Shown piece after piece: positions 54,998 through 63,139 of a stretch of 63,139 bases of DNA (position 1 is the stretch's first letter; every line of letters starts with the position of its first letter). A program made the translations under genes and the position numbers. The DNA is from an uncultured Clostridia bacterium. Lineage in GTDB: Bacteria; Bacillota; Clostridia; TANB77; CAG-508. Under the pieces are notes generated by a model. That model had not been told where the DNA came from, ran no database searches, and saw only the letters and a program-made list of their open reading frames with translations. The stretch spans positions 1 through 63,139 of the forward strand of contig CAOPES010000010.1 of NCBI GenBank assembly GCA_948502395.1. The letters run 5' to 3'.

Positions 54998-56731
54998 TTA
55001 TTTTATATTTGTGTAATAAACTTCACCAAAACCATATTCTACTTGATAATATGTGCTTATAAATGAAGGTTCTATTCCTTCTTGGAATTTATATGTTGGT
55101 TCTAATATTTTCTCTCCTTTAGAGTTTATTACTCCCCATTTTCCTTCTTTTTTTACAGCTGCATATCCAAATTCATTAACTTCTGTCACTTCGTCATATT
55201 GTGCTTCAACTATCATTTTATCGTTTTGGTCTGCAAATCCCCATTTTCCATTTTCTCTTTTTGCAAATATTGTGTTTTGTGGATATATTTCTGAAACTTT
55301 AAGCTCTTTTCCTTCTTTGTTAAAGTATTTCATTTCTTCATTGTTATATATCTTTATATAATTATCTTCTACTTCAACTTTTGCTTTTTTCATTTCACAT
55401 ATTTTTGTCATATTGCTATCATATAATATTGTTGTATCTGTACTTGCAATTGTTGCTTGTAATACTGTACTTTCTTCTATTTTTTGAAGAGAATCGTTTT
55501 CAATTGCAATTTTTTCTTCTCCTTTATTGTTTAGCACTCCTAGTTTTGACTTTTCATTACTAGCTCTAAAATAGTCTCCATACAGATATTCAATATAACT
55601 ATATTTTTCTTCTATTATTTGCTCTCCGTCTTTTCCAATAACACCATACTTAGTTCCTGCTGATGTATTTAGTTTTATTTTGTAATTCTCGTTTTCGGTA
55701 TCAATTATAGCTGTGTTTTTATCTATTTCTGCCTTTGTTCCATTTTTATCGTATACTGTAACATTATCAGCTTTTCTAGCATATACATATATTCCATTTA
55801 TATCTATTTGGTCATATTCTTCTGGTAGAACTTTTTTTCCTTCTAATGTTGCAATTCCATATTTTTTGCTTTTTTCAATAGTCAATAATTTATTCGTTTT
55901 GTTGTATGATATTGATTGATATTCATTTTTTATTAATTCTACACCATTGTGTATTACTCCATATTGACCATTTTTTGCAACTATTAAATATGCATTATCT
56001 TTATCTTCTATATCTGTTATTCTAGATATTTCATTATATTCTGTTGGTAGTAATTTCTTTCCTTTGTAGTCTATATATCCGTATCTATGTCCTTCTTCTG
56101 TTTTGTTTGATACAATATATCCTGCAAATTTATATCCTACTCCATTTGTATGATATGCGTCTACTGCAACATTGTCATATTCAGCATCTACAACTACTTT
56201 TCCATTTATGTTTATAACTCCATATTTATCATTTTGTTTTACTAAAAGTTCTCCTTCTTTATATGGTAAACCTTCTATTTCGTCATAATTTGCGTTTTCT
56301 ATTTTCTTTCCTTCTAAGTTTATAAGACCATATTTGCCATTTTCTTGATATTTCAAAACTGTTTTTTCATACATTAAGTCACTTGCTATATTTTTTAGTC
56401 TTATTGGTTCTACTTTTTCATATTGTGTATAAAGCTCTTGTTTATTTGCATCTAGCATTTTCACATCTGAATTGCTATAACATGCAAATATTGCTTTCTC
56501 TGGATTAGGTATTTTTATATCGTCATATTCTGGGTTTATTACTATATTCCCACTTCTGTCTATTACTCCTGATTTTTCATCTTGTTTTAATACAAAATAA
56601 TTGTAATTTTCTATTTTAGCAATTTCGTAATCATTATCTGTTTTATTGAAAAAATAAAATACTATCCCTGCAATTAGTGCAACTACTATTATTGCTATTA
56701 TTATATTTCTTATTATAAATGTTCTTTTCAT
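54998..56731 (-). CDS. Membrane-anchored WG-repeat protein
   Basis: A 577-residue protein: one N-terminal helix (IIIAIIVVALIAGIVFYFF, about 10-28), then about ten WG-type beta repeats on the outside. Each has a K-x-G-(V/L/F)-(I/A) core and a Y-D/E-x-I spacing, for example GKYGLINLEGKKIENANYD, KYGVININGKVVVDAEYD and GKWGFADQNDKMIVEAQYD. WG repeats are common in surface proteins of gut Firmicutes and their ligand is unknown. It lies 20 bases after the CBS-CorC gene, same strand. Confidence 0.88.
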   Translation of the reverse strand: MKRTFIIRNIIIAIIVVALIAGIVFYFFNKTDNDYEIAKIENYNYFVLKQDEKSGVIDRSGNIVINPEYDDIKIPNPEKAIFACYSNSDVKMLDANKQELYTQYEKVEPIRLKNIASDLMYEKTVLKYQENGKYGLINLEGKKIENANYDEIEGLPYKEGELLVKQNDKYGVININGKVVVDAEYDNVAVDAYHTNGVGYKFAGYIVSNKTEEGHRYGYIDYKGKKLLPTEYNEISRITDIEDKDNAYLIVAKNGQYGVIHNGVELIKNEYQSISYNKTNKLLTIEKSKKYGIATLEGKKVLPEEYDQIDINGIYVYARKADNVTVYDKNGTKAEIDKNTAIIDTENENYKIKLNTSAGTKYGVIGKDGEQIIEEKYSYIEYLYGDYFRASNEKSKLGVLNNKGEEKIAIENDSLQKIEESTVLQATIASTDTTILYDSNMTKICEMKKAKVEVEDNYIKIYNNEEMKYFNKEGKELKVSEIYPQNTIFAKRENGKWGFADQNDKMIVEAQYDEVTEVNEFGYAAVKKEGKWGVINSKGEKILEPTYKFQEGIEPSFISTYYQVEYGFGEVYYTNIK

Positions 56732-56751
56732 ATATGTTAGCCCCCTATTTC

Positions 56752-58071
56752 TTATTCTTCTATTTCTTTTGGTTCTTCTATATTATTTTTACATGCTTTT
56801 ATTTTTAGTATTCTTTTATCTTCACATTCTTGTATTTTGTATGTTACTTTTTTTGTCTCTACAATTGGTGTTTCTTCATCTTCTGGAATTCTTCCTAGCT
56901 GTTCTTGTAAAAATCCTGATATTGTGTCATAGTCTCCTTCTGGTATTTCAGCATTTAGAATTTTATTTACATCATAAATTGCCATATTTCCAGCTAACAT
57001 ATATGTGTTTTCATCTATTTTTTCAAATTCTTTTTCTTCTTCGTCATATTCGTCATATATTTCTCCAAACAGTTCTTCAATAATGTCTTCCATTGTGATT
57101 AATCCTGCTGTTCCGCCATATTCGTCCACAATTATTGCTATTTGCTTTTTATTTCTTTGCAACTCTTTAAAAACTTCGTTAATTAGCCTTGTTTGTGATA
57201 CAAAATATGCATCTTTTACTATATTTTTTACTTTAAAGCTTTTCTTTCCTATATTTTTTAATATATCTTTTACATATAAAACACCTTTTATTTCATCTAT
57301 TGTTTCATCATAGACTGGTATTCTACTGTAACGATATTCTTCTTTTGAAAGTTCATGCATTAATTCGTCTCCGCTTATGTTGATATCTACTGCAAATATA
57401 TCTTTTCTATGTCTCATTACTTCTGATACTGTTATGTCATTAAATTCGAATACTTTGTTTATTAATTCTTTTTCTTCTTCCTGTATTGTTCCTTTTTCTT
57501 CTCCTTGGTCTATCATCATTTTAATTTCTTCTTCTGTAACTGATTCTTCTTCATTTTCGCCTACTCCAAATATTTTTGAAATAGTATTTGTCATTACTGT
57601 TAATAATTTCACAAATGGTGCTGTTATCACTGCTATTATTCTTATTACTCCTATTGTTGCAAATGATATTTTTTCGTAATGTTTCATTGCAAGTCTTTTA
57701 GGTACAAGTTCTCCAAAGACAATTGTGAAAAATGATAATATTATTGTTATTAATATTATTGATATACTTTTCCATATTCCTAAACTTATAAATGGCATTG
57801 CATTATATAATATTGGAGCTAATCTTTCAGCAAAAGCATCTGATGCAAACGCACTTGATAAAAATCCTGCTAGGGTAATTCCTATTTGTATTGTTGATAA
57901 AAATTTGCTTGGTTCTTTTAGCATCTTTTCAATCTGCTTTGCTTTTTTATTTCCTTCTTTTGCTTGTTTTTCTATCTTTGCGTCATTTAGCGATATAAAA
58001 GCTATTTCGCTTGCTGCAAAGAATGCATTCAATAATATTAAAATAAGTAGAACTATTAGTTGTGAAAACAT
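56752..58071 (-). CDS. CNNM/CorC-type membrane protein (DUF21-CBS-CorC_HlyC)
   Basis: A 439-residue protein. The N-terminal DUF21 membrane part (about 1-190) has NAFFAASEIAFISLNDAKIE and FGELVPKRLAMKHYEK. Two CBS domains follow (about 205-325) with VMRHRKDIFAVDIN and VDEYGGTAGLITMEDIIEEL. A C-terminal CorC_HlyC domain ends it. Such proteins are linked to magnesium efflux or homeostasis, although older databases call them hemolysins. The start is the family-typical MFSQLIVLLILILLNAFFA. Adjacent on the same strand as the WG-repeat gene. Confidence 0.93.
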   Translation of the reverse strand: MFSQLIVLLILILLNAFFAASEIAFISLNDAKIEKQAKEGNKKAKQIEKMLKEPSKFLSTIQIGITLAGFLSSAFASDAFAERLAPILYNAMPFISLGIWKSISIILITIILSFFTIVFGELVPKRLAMKHYEKISFATIGVIRIIAVITAPFVKLLTVMTNTISKIFGVGENEEESVTEEEIKMMIDQGEEKGTIQEEEKELINKVFEFNDITVSEVMRHRKDIFAVDINISGDELMHELSKEEYRYSRIPVYDETIDEIKGVLYVKDILKNIGKKSFKVKNIVKDAYFVSQTRLINEVFKELQRNKKQIAIIVDEYGGTAGLITMEDIIEELFGEIYDEYDEEEKEFEKIDENTYMLAGNMAIYDVNKILNAEIPEGDYDTISGFLQEQLGRIPEDEETPIVETKKVTYKIQECEDKRILKIKACKNNIEEPKEIEE

Positions 58072-58146
58072 TTTTATTCAAACTCCTTCTTTTTTAAACT
58101 ATGTACCTATTATATATGTTTTCTATTTTTTTTTCAATACATTTTT

Positions 58147-59445
58147 TTACATTCCTGCAACAGGTAATTTTTTTACTTCTTTTGTTTTAACTTCTTTATC
58201 TGCTGTCTTTTTTGTTTCTACTTGTGGTTTTTCTTCTTTTTTATTATTTACTGTTACTGTCATTTCTTGATTTAAATCTAATTTTATTTCTATCAATTCT
58301 GGATAAGCTTCATATCCGTCTGTTGGATTTGTTTCTTTTAAATAGTATACCCCTGGAAGTAGATTTTCTATTACAATTTTTCCGTCTTTATCAGTTTTTA
58401 AATCTGTATAAATAGTTTGTTTATTTTCATCCAATAATTCAAACTCTACATTTTCTAGTTTATTTCCACTATCTTGGTCTTTTTTTAGAATTATCAATTT
58501 TGTTTCATTTTTATTATACTGTTCTGTTATAAAGCCAGTTCCATCTTCATATGGATTTGTTGTTATTGCATAATCTTGTGTTCCTGGTCTTTGAGTTTTT
58601 CCGTAGTATACTGGCTTTGTTTTAACTTTTGCCTGTGCTTTTAAATTGAAAGCTGTATTCTCTTTCATGTCTTTTATTGGCACCAACACCTTAAAGCTCT
58701 CGTTTGGATAAAACTCGTTTCTTTCATTATTATTTTCATCTGTTATTTTTATACCACCTATATTTATTCCGTCTGCTCTGGTAAGTTCTATTGTATATTT
58801 TGACATTTCAGCATTTGCTGTTGCTTTATATATTTTAGATACATAATTTTTATCTTTTGCATCTTGTATCCACTTGTCTGTTACTCTATTTATTGTAATA
58901 GTACTTGATACTTTTGTCTCAGTTGAGTTTGCTGCATTTGTTAATATCATTCTTAAAGCATTTAGTGTTCTATTTCCTGCCTCAGTTCCAATTGAGCCAA
59001 AATATTCTAGTCTTTTTCCATGTATGTAGCAGTATACTGCTTGTTTTGTAGCAGTAAATGCTTCCCATTGATTCGCTACACCTAGTTCTCCCAAAGATTT
59101 ATATGGATATCCATTAATAATTATTCTCCACAAGCCTACATCTTGTAATGTTGTTTGAGTAGTAACATTGTAACTTCCTGTTTCTGCTCCTGGCTTTGTT
59201 CTATCCATGCAATATGCTGGATATGATGCTCCATTTTGATTACTTTCTATATAAATTGCTTGGACCGGTGCACCTTGATATGTCATTAATGTTCCACAGT
59301 CTCCTATTGAATATGTATTTATCTCGCTAAAACTTGCGGCATATATACTATTCCCTAATGTTAATAAATTCATTATTAATAATGCAACCACTGTTGCTAC
59401 TTTTCTTATTTTTTTAATTATATTTTTATTCAATTTTTGTTCCAT
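58147..59445 (-). CDS. Surface protein with thioester and SpaA-like domains, truncated sorting signal
   Basis: Exported adhesin-like protein of 432 residues. Signal peptide VATVVALLIMNLLTLGNSIYAA is followed by a thioester domain (about 40-200) with Cys in SYPAYCMDRTKPG and Gln in TATKQAVYCYI, which can form a Cys-Gln thioester that binds host amines. A middle beta domain and a SpaA-like domain (KLIILKKDQDSGNKLENVEF, LPGVYYLKETNPTDGY) follow. The protein stops right after KKLPVAGM: an LPxxG-like motif with no hydrophobic tail. The ATG at 59445 has AAGGA upstream and overlaps the sortase end by 20 bases, so the two are coupled. Confidence 0.85.
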   Translation of the reverse strand: MEQKLNKNIIKKIRKVATVVALLIMNLLTLGNSIYAASFSEINTYSIGDCGTLMTYQGAPVQAIYIESNQNGASYPAYCMDRTKPGAETGSYNVTTQTTLQDVGLWRIIINGYPYKSLGELGVANQWEAFTATKQAVYCYIHGKRLEYFGSIGTEAGNRTLNALRMILTNAANSTETKVSSTITINRVTDKWIQDAKDKNYVSKIYKATANAEMSKYTIELTRADGINIGGIKITDENNNERNEFYPNESFKVLVPIKDMKENTAFNLKAQAKVKTKPVYYGKTQRPGTQDYAITTNPYEDGTGFITEQYNKNETKLIILKKDQDSGNKLENVEFELLDENKQTIYTDLKTDKDGKIVIENLLPGVYYLKETNPTDGYEAYPELIEIKLDLNQEMTVTVNNKKEEKPQVETKKTADKEVKTKEVKKLPVAGM

Positions 59446-60037
59446 TCCTTTCTTTTCCTTGTATACATCTTCTATATTCTGGTTGTCCTTCAACACATGT
59501 AATTAGTGTTATGGCGTTGTCTTCCGTTTCCTCTAAATAACTCCAGTCTGTATCTTTTATTATGGCTATTATTTCTACTTGGTATTCTCGCTTTGCTCCA
59601 TTACAATAATATGTGATAATATCACCCTTTTTCAGCTTTTTTAGGTTTGCAAAATAATTATTTTCAAATCCCCTATTATGAGCCACTAGTCCAATATTTC
59701 CACTATTTTTTGAAGTTTCTTCAAAATGACCAATGTATTTGTCCATAACTTCTTTTGTTGTTCCTTCTTCTATTGGCGCTTTTAGTCCTATTGCTGGAAT
59801 TTCTAATTGCCACATAGCTGTATCTTGTGTATTGTTTTCATTAGTTTCTTGTTTTTGATTATTATCTTCTGTTTGACTTGGATTTTCTTGTTTGATTTCA
59901 ATATTATCTTGTATTGTTTCTTGTGCTGTCGTTTGATTTAAATTTGATAAAAATAAATTAATGTTTGAAAAAATAATTGTTGATATTATTAGACTTACAA
60001 TGTTGATGTAAATTGTTGTGTATCTAAATCGTTTTAT
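59426..60037 (-). CDS. Sortase (class D-like), apparent AUA start
   Basis: Transpeptidase that attaches surface proteins. The catalytic part (from 59815) has IPAIGLKAPIEEGTTKEVMD, the His in GLVAHNRG, the Cys in LITCVEG and the Arg in QPEYRRC. The frame is open upstream to 60038 and there encodes a signal anchor (INIVSLIISTIIFSNINLFL) and a Gln/Asn-rich stalk. A stop codon lies eight codons before AUA, and no ATG, GTG or TTG lies between. CAGGAGG sits seven bases before ATA (60035-60037). So AUA seems to be the start, giving 204 residues, a normal length. The coupled gene is its likely substrate. Confidence 0.85.
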   Translation of the reverse strand: MKRFRYTTIYINIVSLIISTIIFSNINLFLSNLNQTTAQETIQDNIEIKQENPSQTEDNNQKQETNENNTQDTAMWQLEIPAIGLKAPIEEGTTKEVMDKYIGHFEETSKNSGNIGLVAHNRGFENNYFANLKKLKKGDIITYYCNGAKREYQVEIIAIIKDTDWSYLEETEDNAITLITCVEGQPEYRRCIQGKERNGTKIE

Positions 60038-60190
60038 TTTTTTCCTCCTGTTTAATTTTTATTTTGAGTTAACTCTTGCTAATATATTAATACATTTTTT
60101 TGCATTTGTAAAGAACTTTTCATCGACAAAATTCGACAAATATGGGCAAAAGTCTTGATATTTCAAGTTTTTTTATCAGTAAAATTTTTC

Positions 60191-60295
60191 AAAAATTGCC
60201 AACAGGGACGGAGGTAAATGGCAAAAAATTGCCAAAAAGGACCGTCCCCAATGGCAATTTATTGCCAAAAAGGTCCGTCCCCGTTGGCAATTTTT
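60191..60295. repeat. GGGGAC-family repeat, copy F (three units)
   Basis: Three units (AGGGACGG, GGACCGTCCCC, GGTCCGTCCCC) are linked by ATTGCCA/TGGCAAT palindromes. The outer arms AAAAATTGCCAAC / GTTGGCAATTTTT are inverted. It abuts the histidine kinase stop. Confidence 0.8.
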
Positions 60296-61793
60296 ACAAT
60301 TTCAATTCTAATTCAAAATAGAATTCTACTCCGTCGTCTTTGTTTATAACTCCATAATTATTTTGATAATTATTCATAACTGCTTTTACAAATGATAGTC
60401 CAATTCCAGTTCCGCCGTCAGTTCTGTTTCTAGATTCATCGATTTTATAAAATCTATTCCATATTTTTGCCATATATTCTTCTGGTATGTTGTCTCCAGT
60501 ATTGAAGACTTTTACTCTTACTTTGCTGTTCTCAACGTCTACAACATTTTGGATTTTTATAATTTTTTTATTGTCTATTTCTTTTACATTTTTTATTGCA
60601 TTTGTTAAATAGTTGCTAACTACTTGTTCAATGTAGAAGTCGTCTGCTATTACGTTTACCTCTTCTGGTGTTTCAAATTCTACTGTAATTCCTTTTTCTT
60701 CTAGCATTACTTTTGATTTTCTTACAACTTCTTTTTCAAGTTCTACAATGTCAAATTTTGCATCGTTGAATTCTCTTTTTCCATATTCTAGTTTCATTAA
60801 TTGTAATAATTGTTTTACTAGTTTATCCATTTTGTTTGTTTCGTCTAGTATGACTTCTGCATAGAATTTTCTACTTTCTTCGTCTGTGTTTACGTTTTCT
60901 AGTAGTCCTTCGCTATATCCTTGTATTAGTGCAATTGGTGTTTTTAATTCGTGTGATACGTCTGATATGAAGCTTTTCCTCATTTCGTCTATTTTTGATT
61001 TTTCTTCTATGTCTTTTTCTAGTTCCAAATTTGTTTTTCGCAATTGTTTTATTGTTTTTTCTAGTGTTGTAGACATTGCATTTATACTTTTTCCTAGATT
61101 ATTTATTTCGTCTCCTACATCTGTAATTCTGTATTTTTGGCTGAAATCTAAGTTTGACATTCTCTTGGCAATATCGTTTAGTTCTAAAATTGGGTCTGTA
61201 AATCTTCTTGATACATATGATACGATTACAGCTGAAATTAATATTGTCATTCCTGCCATTAGGTATAAAAAGTTATTTGATATTTTTACACTTTCCTGAA
61301 TTGCATTAATTGGTATTCTTATATATAATTGATATCCATTGTCTAACATCGCTGATAGCAATACATATGTTACTCCGTTATTGCTATCTTTTATTTTTTT
61401 TATTACATATTGGTCACTTTCTTCAATTATTTCTCCCATTCCAACTTTAAATTTTAAAGTCATTTCATTCATTTGTCCTAATGTGGAATAAAAGTCTTTG
61501 TTTGATGTATATATACTTACATTTTGGTTGTTTTTTATTAGGATGTCAAAGTTGTTTTGTATTGCTATTTTTTCTAGTTGTGTCTCTAAGTCTTGGCTTT
61601 GTGGACTTTGATAATAGTCGTTTACTGTTTCATATACAGATTTTAGTGCTTGTCTTTTGCTATATATGTAGAATTGTCCTAATACTAGATTGTTTACTAT
61701 TACTAAAAATACAATTATTAATAATATTATTGTGGATATAGTAACAAATAGTTTTACTCTAACAGATTCTAGTGGATTGTGTTTTGCTTTCAT
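60294..61793 (-). CDS. Sensor histidine kinase (two-helix, HAMP)
   Basis: Membrane kinase of 499 residues. Helix 1 (LFVTISTIILLIIVFLVIVN), an external sensor of about 130 residues and helix 2 (FLYLMAGMTILISAVIVSYV) are followed by HAMP (SRRFTDPILELNDIAKRM). HisKA has the phospho-His in FISDVSHELKTPIALIQGYS, and HATPase_c has NYLTNAIKNV and GGTGIGLSFVKAVM. Ends at a repeat palindrome. It is paired with the response regulator 17 bases upstream. The signal is unknown; wall or antibiotic stress is usual for this type. Confidence 0.95.
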   Translation of the reverse strand: MKAKHNPLESVRVKLFVTISTIILLIIVFLVIVNNLVLGQFYIYSKRQALKSVYETVNDYYQSPQSQDLETQLEKIAIQNNFDILIKNNQNVSIYTSNKDFYSTLGQMNEMTLKFKVGMGEIIEESDQYVIKKIKDSNNGVTYVLLSAMLDNGYQLYIRIPINAIQESVKISNNFLYLMAGMTILISAVIVSYVSRRFTDPILELNDIAKRMSNLDFSQKYRITDVGDEINNLGKSINAMSTTLEKTIKQLRKTNLELEKDIEEKSKIDEMRKSFISDVSHELKTPIALIQGYSEGLLENVNTDEESRKFYAEVILDETNKMDKLVKQLLQLMKLEYGKREFNDAKFDIVELEKEVVRKSKVMLEEKGITVEFETPEEVNVIADDFYIEQVVSNYLTNAIKNVKEIDNKKIIKIQNVVDVENSKVRVKVFNTGDNIPEEYMAKIWNRFYKIDESRNRTDGGTGIGLSFVKAVMNNYQNNYGVINKDDGVEFYFELELKL

Positions 61794-61810
61794 TAATATG
61801 TCCCCTTTTC

Positions 61811-62488
61811 TTATTTTACTTCAAATTTATATCCTACGCCTCTCATTGTTTTTATATATTTTCCTTTTTTGCCTAGTTTGTGTCTTATCTTTTTAATGTG
61901 ACTGTCTATTGTTCTTGAATCTCCATAATAGTCATAGTTCCATACATTGTTTAGTATTTTGTCTCTTGATAATGCAATATTTTCATTTTCTATTAAATAT
62001 ACTAATAGTTCGTATTCTCTTAGACTTAATTCGATTGCTTTTCCATCGACTTTTACTGTTCTGCCTTCTTTGTCTATTTCTATTCCTGCATATTCTTTTA
62101 CTTCACTTGATACTTGACTTGTCCTTTTTAATATTGCTTCAACTCTTGCTACTAGTATTTTGGGGCTGAATGGTTTTGATATGTATTCGTCAACTCCTAA
62201 TTCAAATCCAAATAGTTCGTCTTGCTCTTCTCCCCTAGCTGTTAGCATTATTATTGGTACTTTTGAGTTTTGTCTTATTTGTCTTAGTACAGACCATCCA
62301 TCTAATTTTGGCATCATTACGTCTAATATTATTAAATTGATTTTGCTTTTTTGTTTTTCGAATATTTCTAGTGCTTTTTCTCCGTCTTCTGCTTCTAATA
62401 TGTTGTAGCCCTTTGTTGTTAGGAAGTCTTTTATTAGTTTTCTCATTCTTTGTTCGTCGTCTACTATTAGTATTGTGTCATTTATCAT
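61811..62488 (-). CDS. OmpR-family response regulator
   Basis: A 225-residue regulator. Receiver domain (about 4-115): acidic pocket VDDEQRMRK, phospho-Asp in LIILDVMMPKLDG, Thr/Lys switch IMLTARGEEQDE and YISKPFSPKIL. The C-terminal winged helix (about 130-225) has LSLREYELLVYLIEN and RTIDSHIKKIRHKLGKKGKY. First gene of the two-component pair with the kinase. ATG follows a GGAG-like site. Confidence 0.96.
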   Translation of the reverse strand: MINDTILIVDDEQRMRKLIKDFLTTKGYNILEAEDGEKALEIFEKQKSKINLIILDVMMPKLDGWSVLRQIRQNSKVPIIMLTARGEEQDELFGFELGVDEYISKPFSPKILVARVEAILKRTSQVSSEVKEYAGIEIDKEGRTVKVDGKAIELSLREYELLVYLIENENIALSRDKILNNVWNYDYYGDSRTIDSHIKKIRHKLGKKGKYIKTMRGVGYKFEVK

Positions 62489-62570
62489 CTTTTCATCACT
62501 CCTGTTAGTTTTCTTTATTATACATTATAATCATTAATTATGTCTATACTGTGAATATTAAAAAAATTTT

Positions 62571-62602
62571 GGCCTAGGTAGACTAAATAGTGTACCTAGG
62601 CC
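62571..62602. terminator. Bidirectional terminator between the Rpn-like gene and the regulator
   Basis: A perfect 10-bp stem (GGCCTAGGTA / TACCTAGGCC) with T-rich sequence on both sides. The rest of 62489-62735 shows no gene. Confidence 0.8.
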
Positions 62603-62735
62603 TTGTTTCTTTTTTACATTTTAGTAGTTCCATGTTTCTTCTGTTTTATTTGCTTTTTTTTGGTATTTTTTTCTGTGATACTAAATTCTAGTGGTATTAC
62701 TAGTGCTATTAGCGTAATTACGTTTGTTTGATTTC

Positions 62736-63139
62736 TTATACCATTTTTAATTTTGCTAATTTTTTTGAGTCTATCTTGGTTATTTTCATTATTTGTTCAT
62801 CACTAAAATTGTTATTTATCATCTCTTTTACCATTTGCGTTATTGCTTTGGTTATTCCTAATTTTTCACCACGTTTTTCACCACGTATTTCTCCACGCTT
62901 TTCTCCAATCCTTTCGCCTTCTTGCCTTCCAACTTGCTTTCCTTTTAACCATTGCTGCTCTCTATCTTTTTTTATAACTTCAATTATCATTTCCTTATCA
63001 CCTACCCTTTCCAATTTACCAATTATATCTTTTGTTTTCTCTTCTCCTAATGTTTCATTATATATGTATTTAATAACTCGTATTAAAATATCTCTATTTA
63101 TCTTTTCTATTTTCTTTTGAGTTATTTCTTCTAAATTGT
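62736..63139 (-). CDS. C-terminal part of an Rpn/PD-(D/E)XK transposase-like nuclease, cut by the window edge
   Basis: The frame is open to the last base, so the start and nuclease core lie outside. The visible 133 residues are a helical region (KINRDILIRVIKYIYNETLG) and a Gly-Glu-Lys-Arg repeat (GERIGEKRGEIRGEKRGEKL). The end is IKMTKI-like (MINNNFSDEQIMKITKID). This tail is typical of Rpn-family proteins, which promote recombination through a PD-(D/E)XK nuclease. The family call rests only on the tail. Confidence 0.65.
   Translation of the reverse strand, partial: NLEEITQKKIEKINRDILIRVIKYIYNETLGEEKTKDIIGKLERVGDKEMIIEVIKKDREQQWLKGKQVGRQEGERIGEKRGEIRGEKRGEKLGITKAITQMVKEMINNNFSDEQIMKITKIDSKKLAKLKMV

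Noticed and set aside
62880..62940. Short tandem repeats as a CRISPR array
   Set aside because: They are codons of a Gly-Glu-Lys-Arg repeat in the Rpn-like tail; there are no spacers. No CRISPR array or cas gene was seen.

Overview
The window is an AT-rich stretch from a low-GC Gram-positive bacterium. Marks of this are strong AAGGAGG-type ribosome sites, CIRCE-controlled groESL, an L21 leader, a class D-like sortase and a dTDP-rhamnose/ABC-exported surface glycan. AGA is the usual arginine codon. The gene set fits an uncultured gut clostridium or a close relative; I cannot name it more closely. The chromosome looks ordinary: no phage, CRISPR array, rRNA operon or intact transposase was seen.

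Layout. 0.1-9.1 kb: housekeeping genes (mtaB, mreB, tsaE-tsaB, dCMP deaminase, obg, trpS) and an amylase with foreign-looking codon use. 9.2-13.5 kb: secreted wall proteins, including a dockerin-bearing glucosaminidase beside a cadherin-like membrane protein. 13.8-17.1 kb: rfbDACB for dTDP-L-rhamnose. 17.2-36.2 kb: a long minus-strand surface-polysaccharide locus (glycosyltransferases, Wzm/Wzt exporter, GtrA, membrane proteins, a five-lectin glucosaminidase). 36.3-41.1 kb: rplU-rpmA, an AAA-CYTH protein, tRNA-Thr and groESL. 41.2-50.7 kb: a pseudouridine synthase, a transglutaminase-like protein, tandem tmRNA and tRNA-Gly, a GT4, an SDR, an M14 peptidase and a nuclease. 50.8-51.2 kb: a 418-bp giant hairpin with its own promoter. 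51.2-63.1 kb: an FAD dehydrogenase, a cysteine desulfurase, a patatin, a WG-repeat protein, a CBS-CorC protein, a thioester/SpaA surface protein with its sortase, a two-component system and an Rpn-like fragment.

Most striking observation. Five unrelated genes (mtaB, a cadherin-like protein, rluA-type synthase, a transglutaminase-like protein, an M14 peptidase) are each broken by one extra C. In all five the extra C makes an in-frame CGG codon, and the +1 frame resumes at a glycine codon GGN (GGG, GGA, GGT, GGT, GGC). In three of them the glycine belongs to a motif I recognise as conserved. I found in-frame CGG nowhere else except in two genes: four in the amylase and one in the AAA-CYTH gene. 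A tRNA-Gly in the window, four bases from tmRNA, has loop CUUCCGA, so bases 34-37 (UCCG) are complementary to CGGN. The hypothesis is +1 or quadruplet decoding of CGGN as glycine, perhaps because CGG is poorly read or unassigned. Sequencing or assembly error is the main rival.

Other points. The giant hairpin starts at the predicted +1 of a good promoter, and its outer mismatches are G-U compatible. A dispersed GGGGAC palindrome family occurs at six intergenic sites. The sortase seems to start at AUA. A small transcription unit at 13.57 kb looks like an undescribed small RNA.
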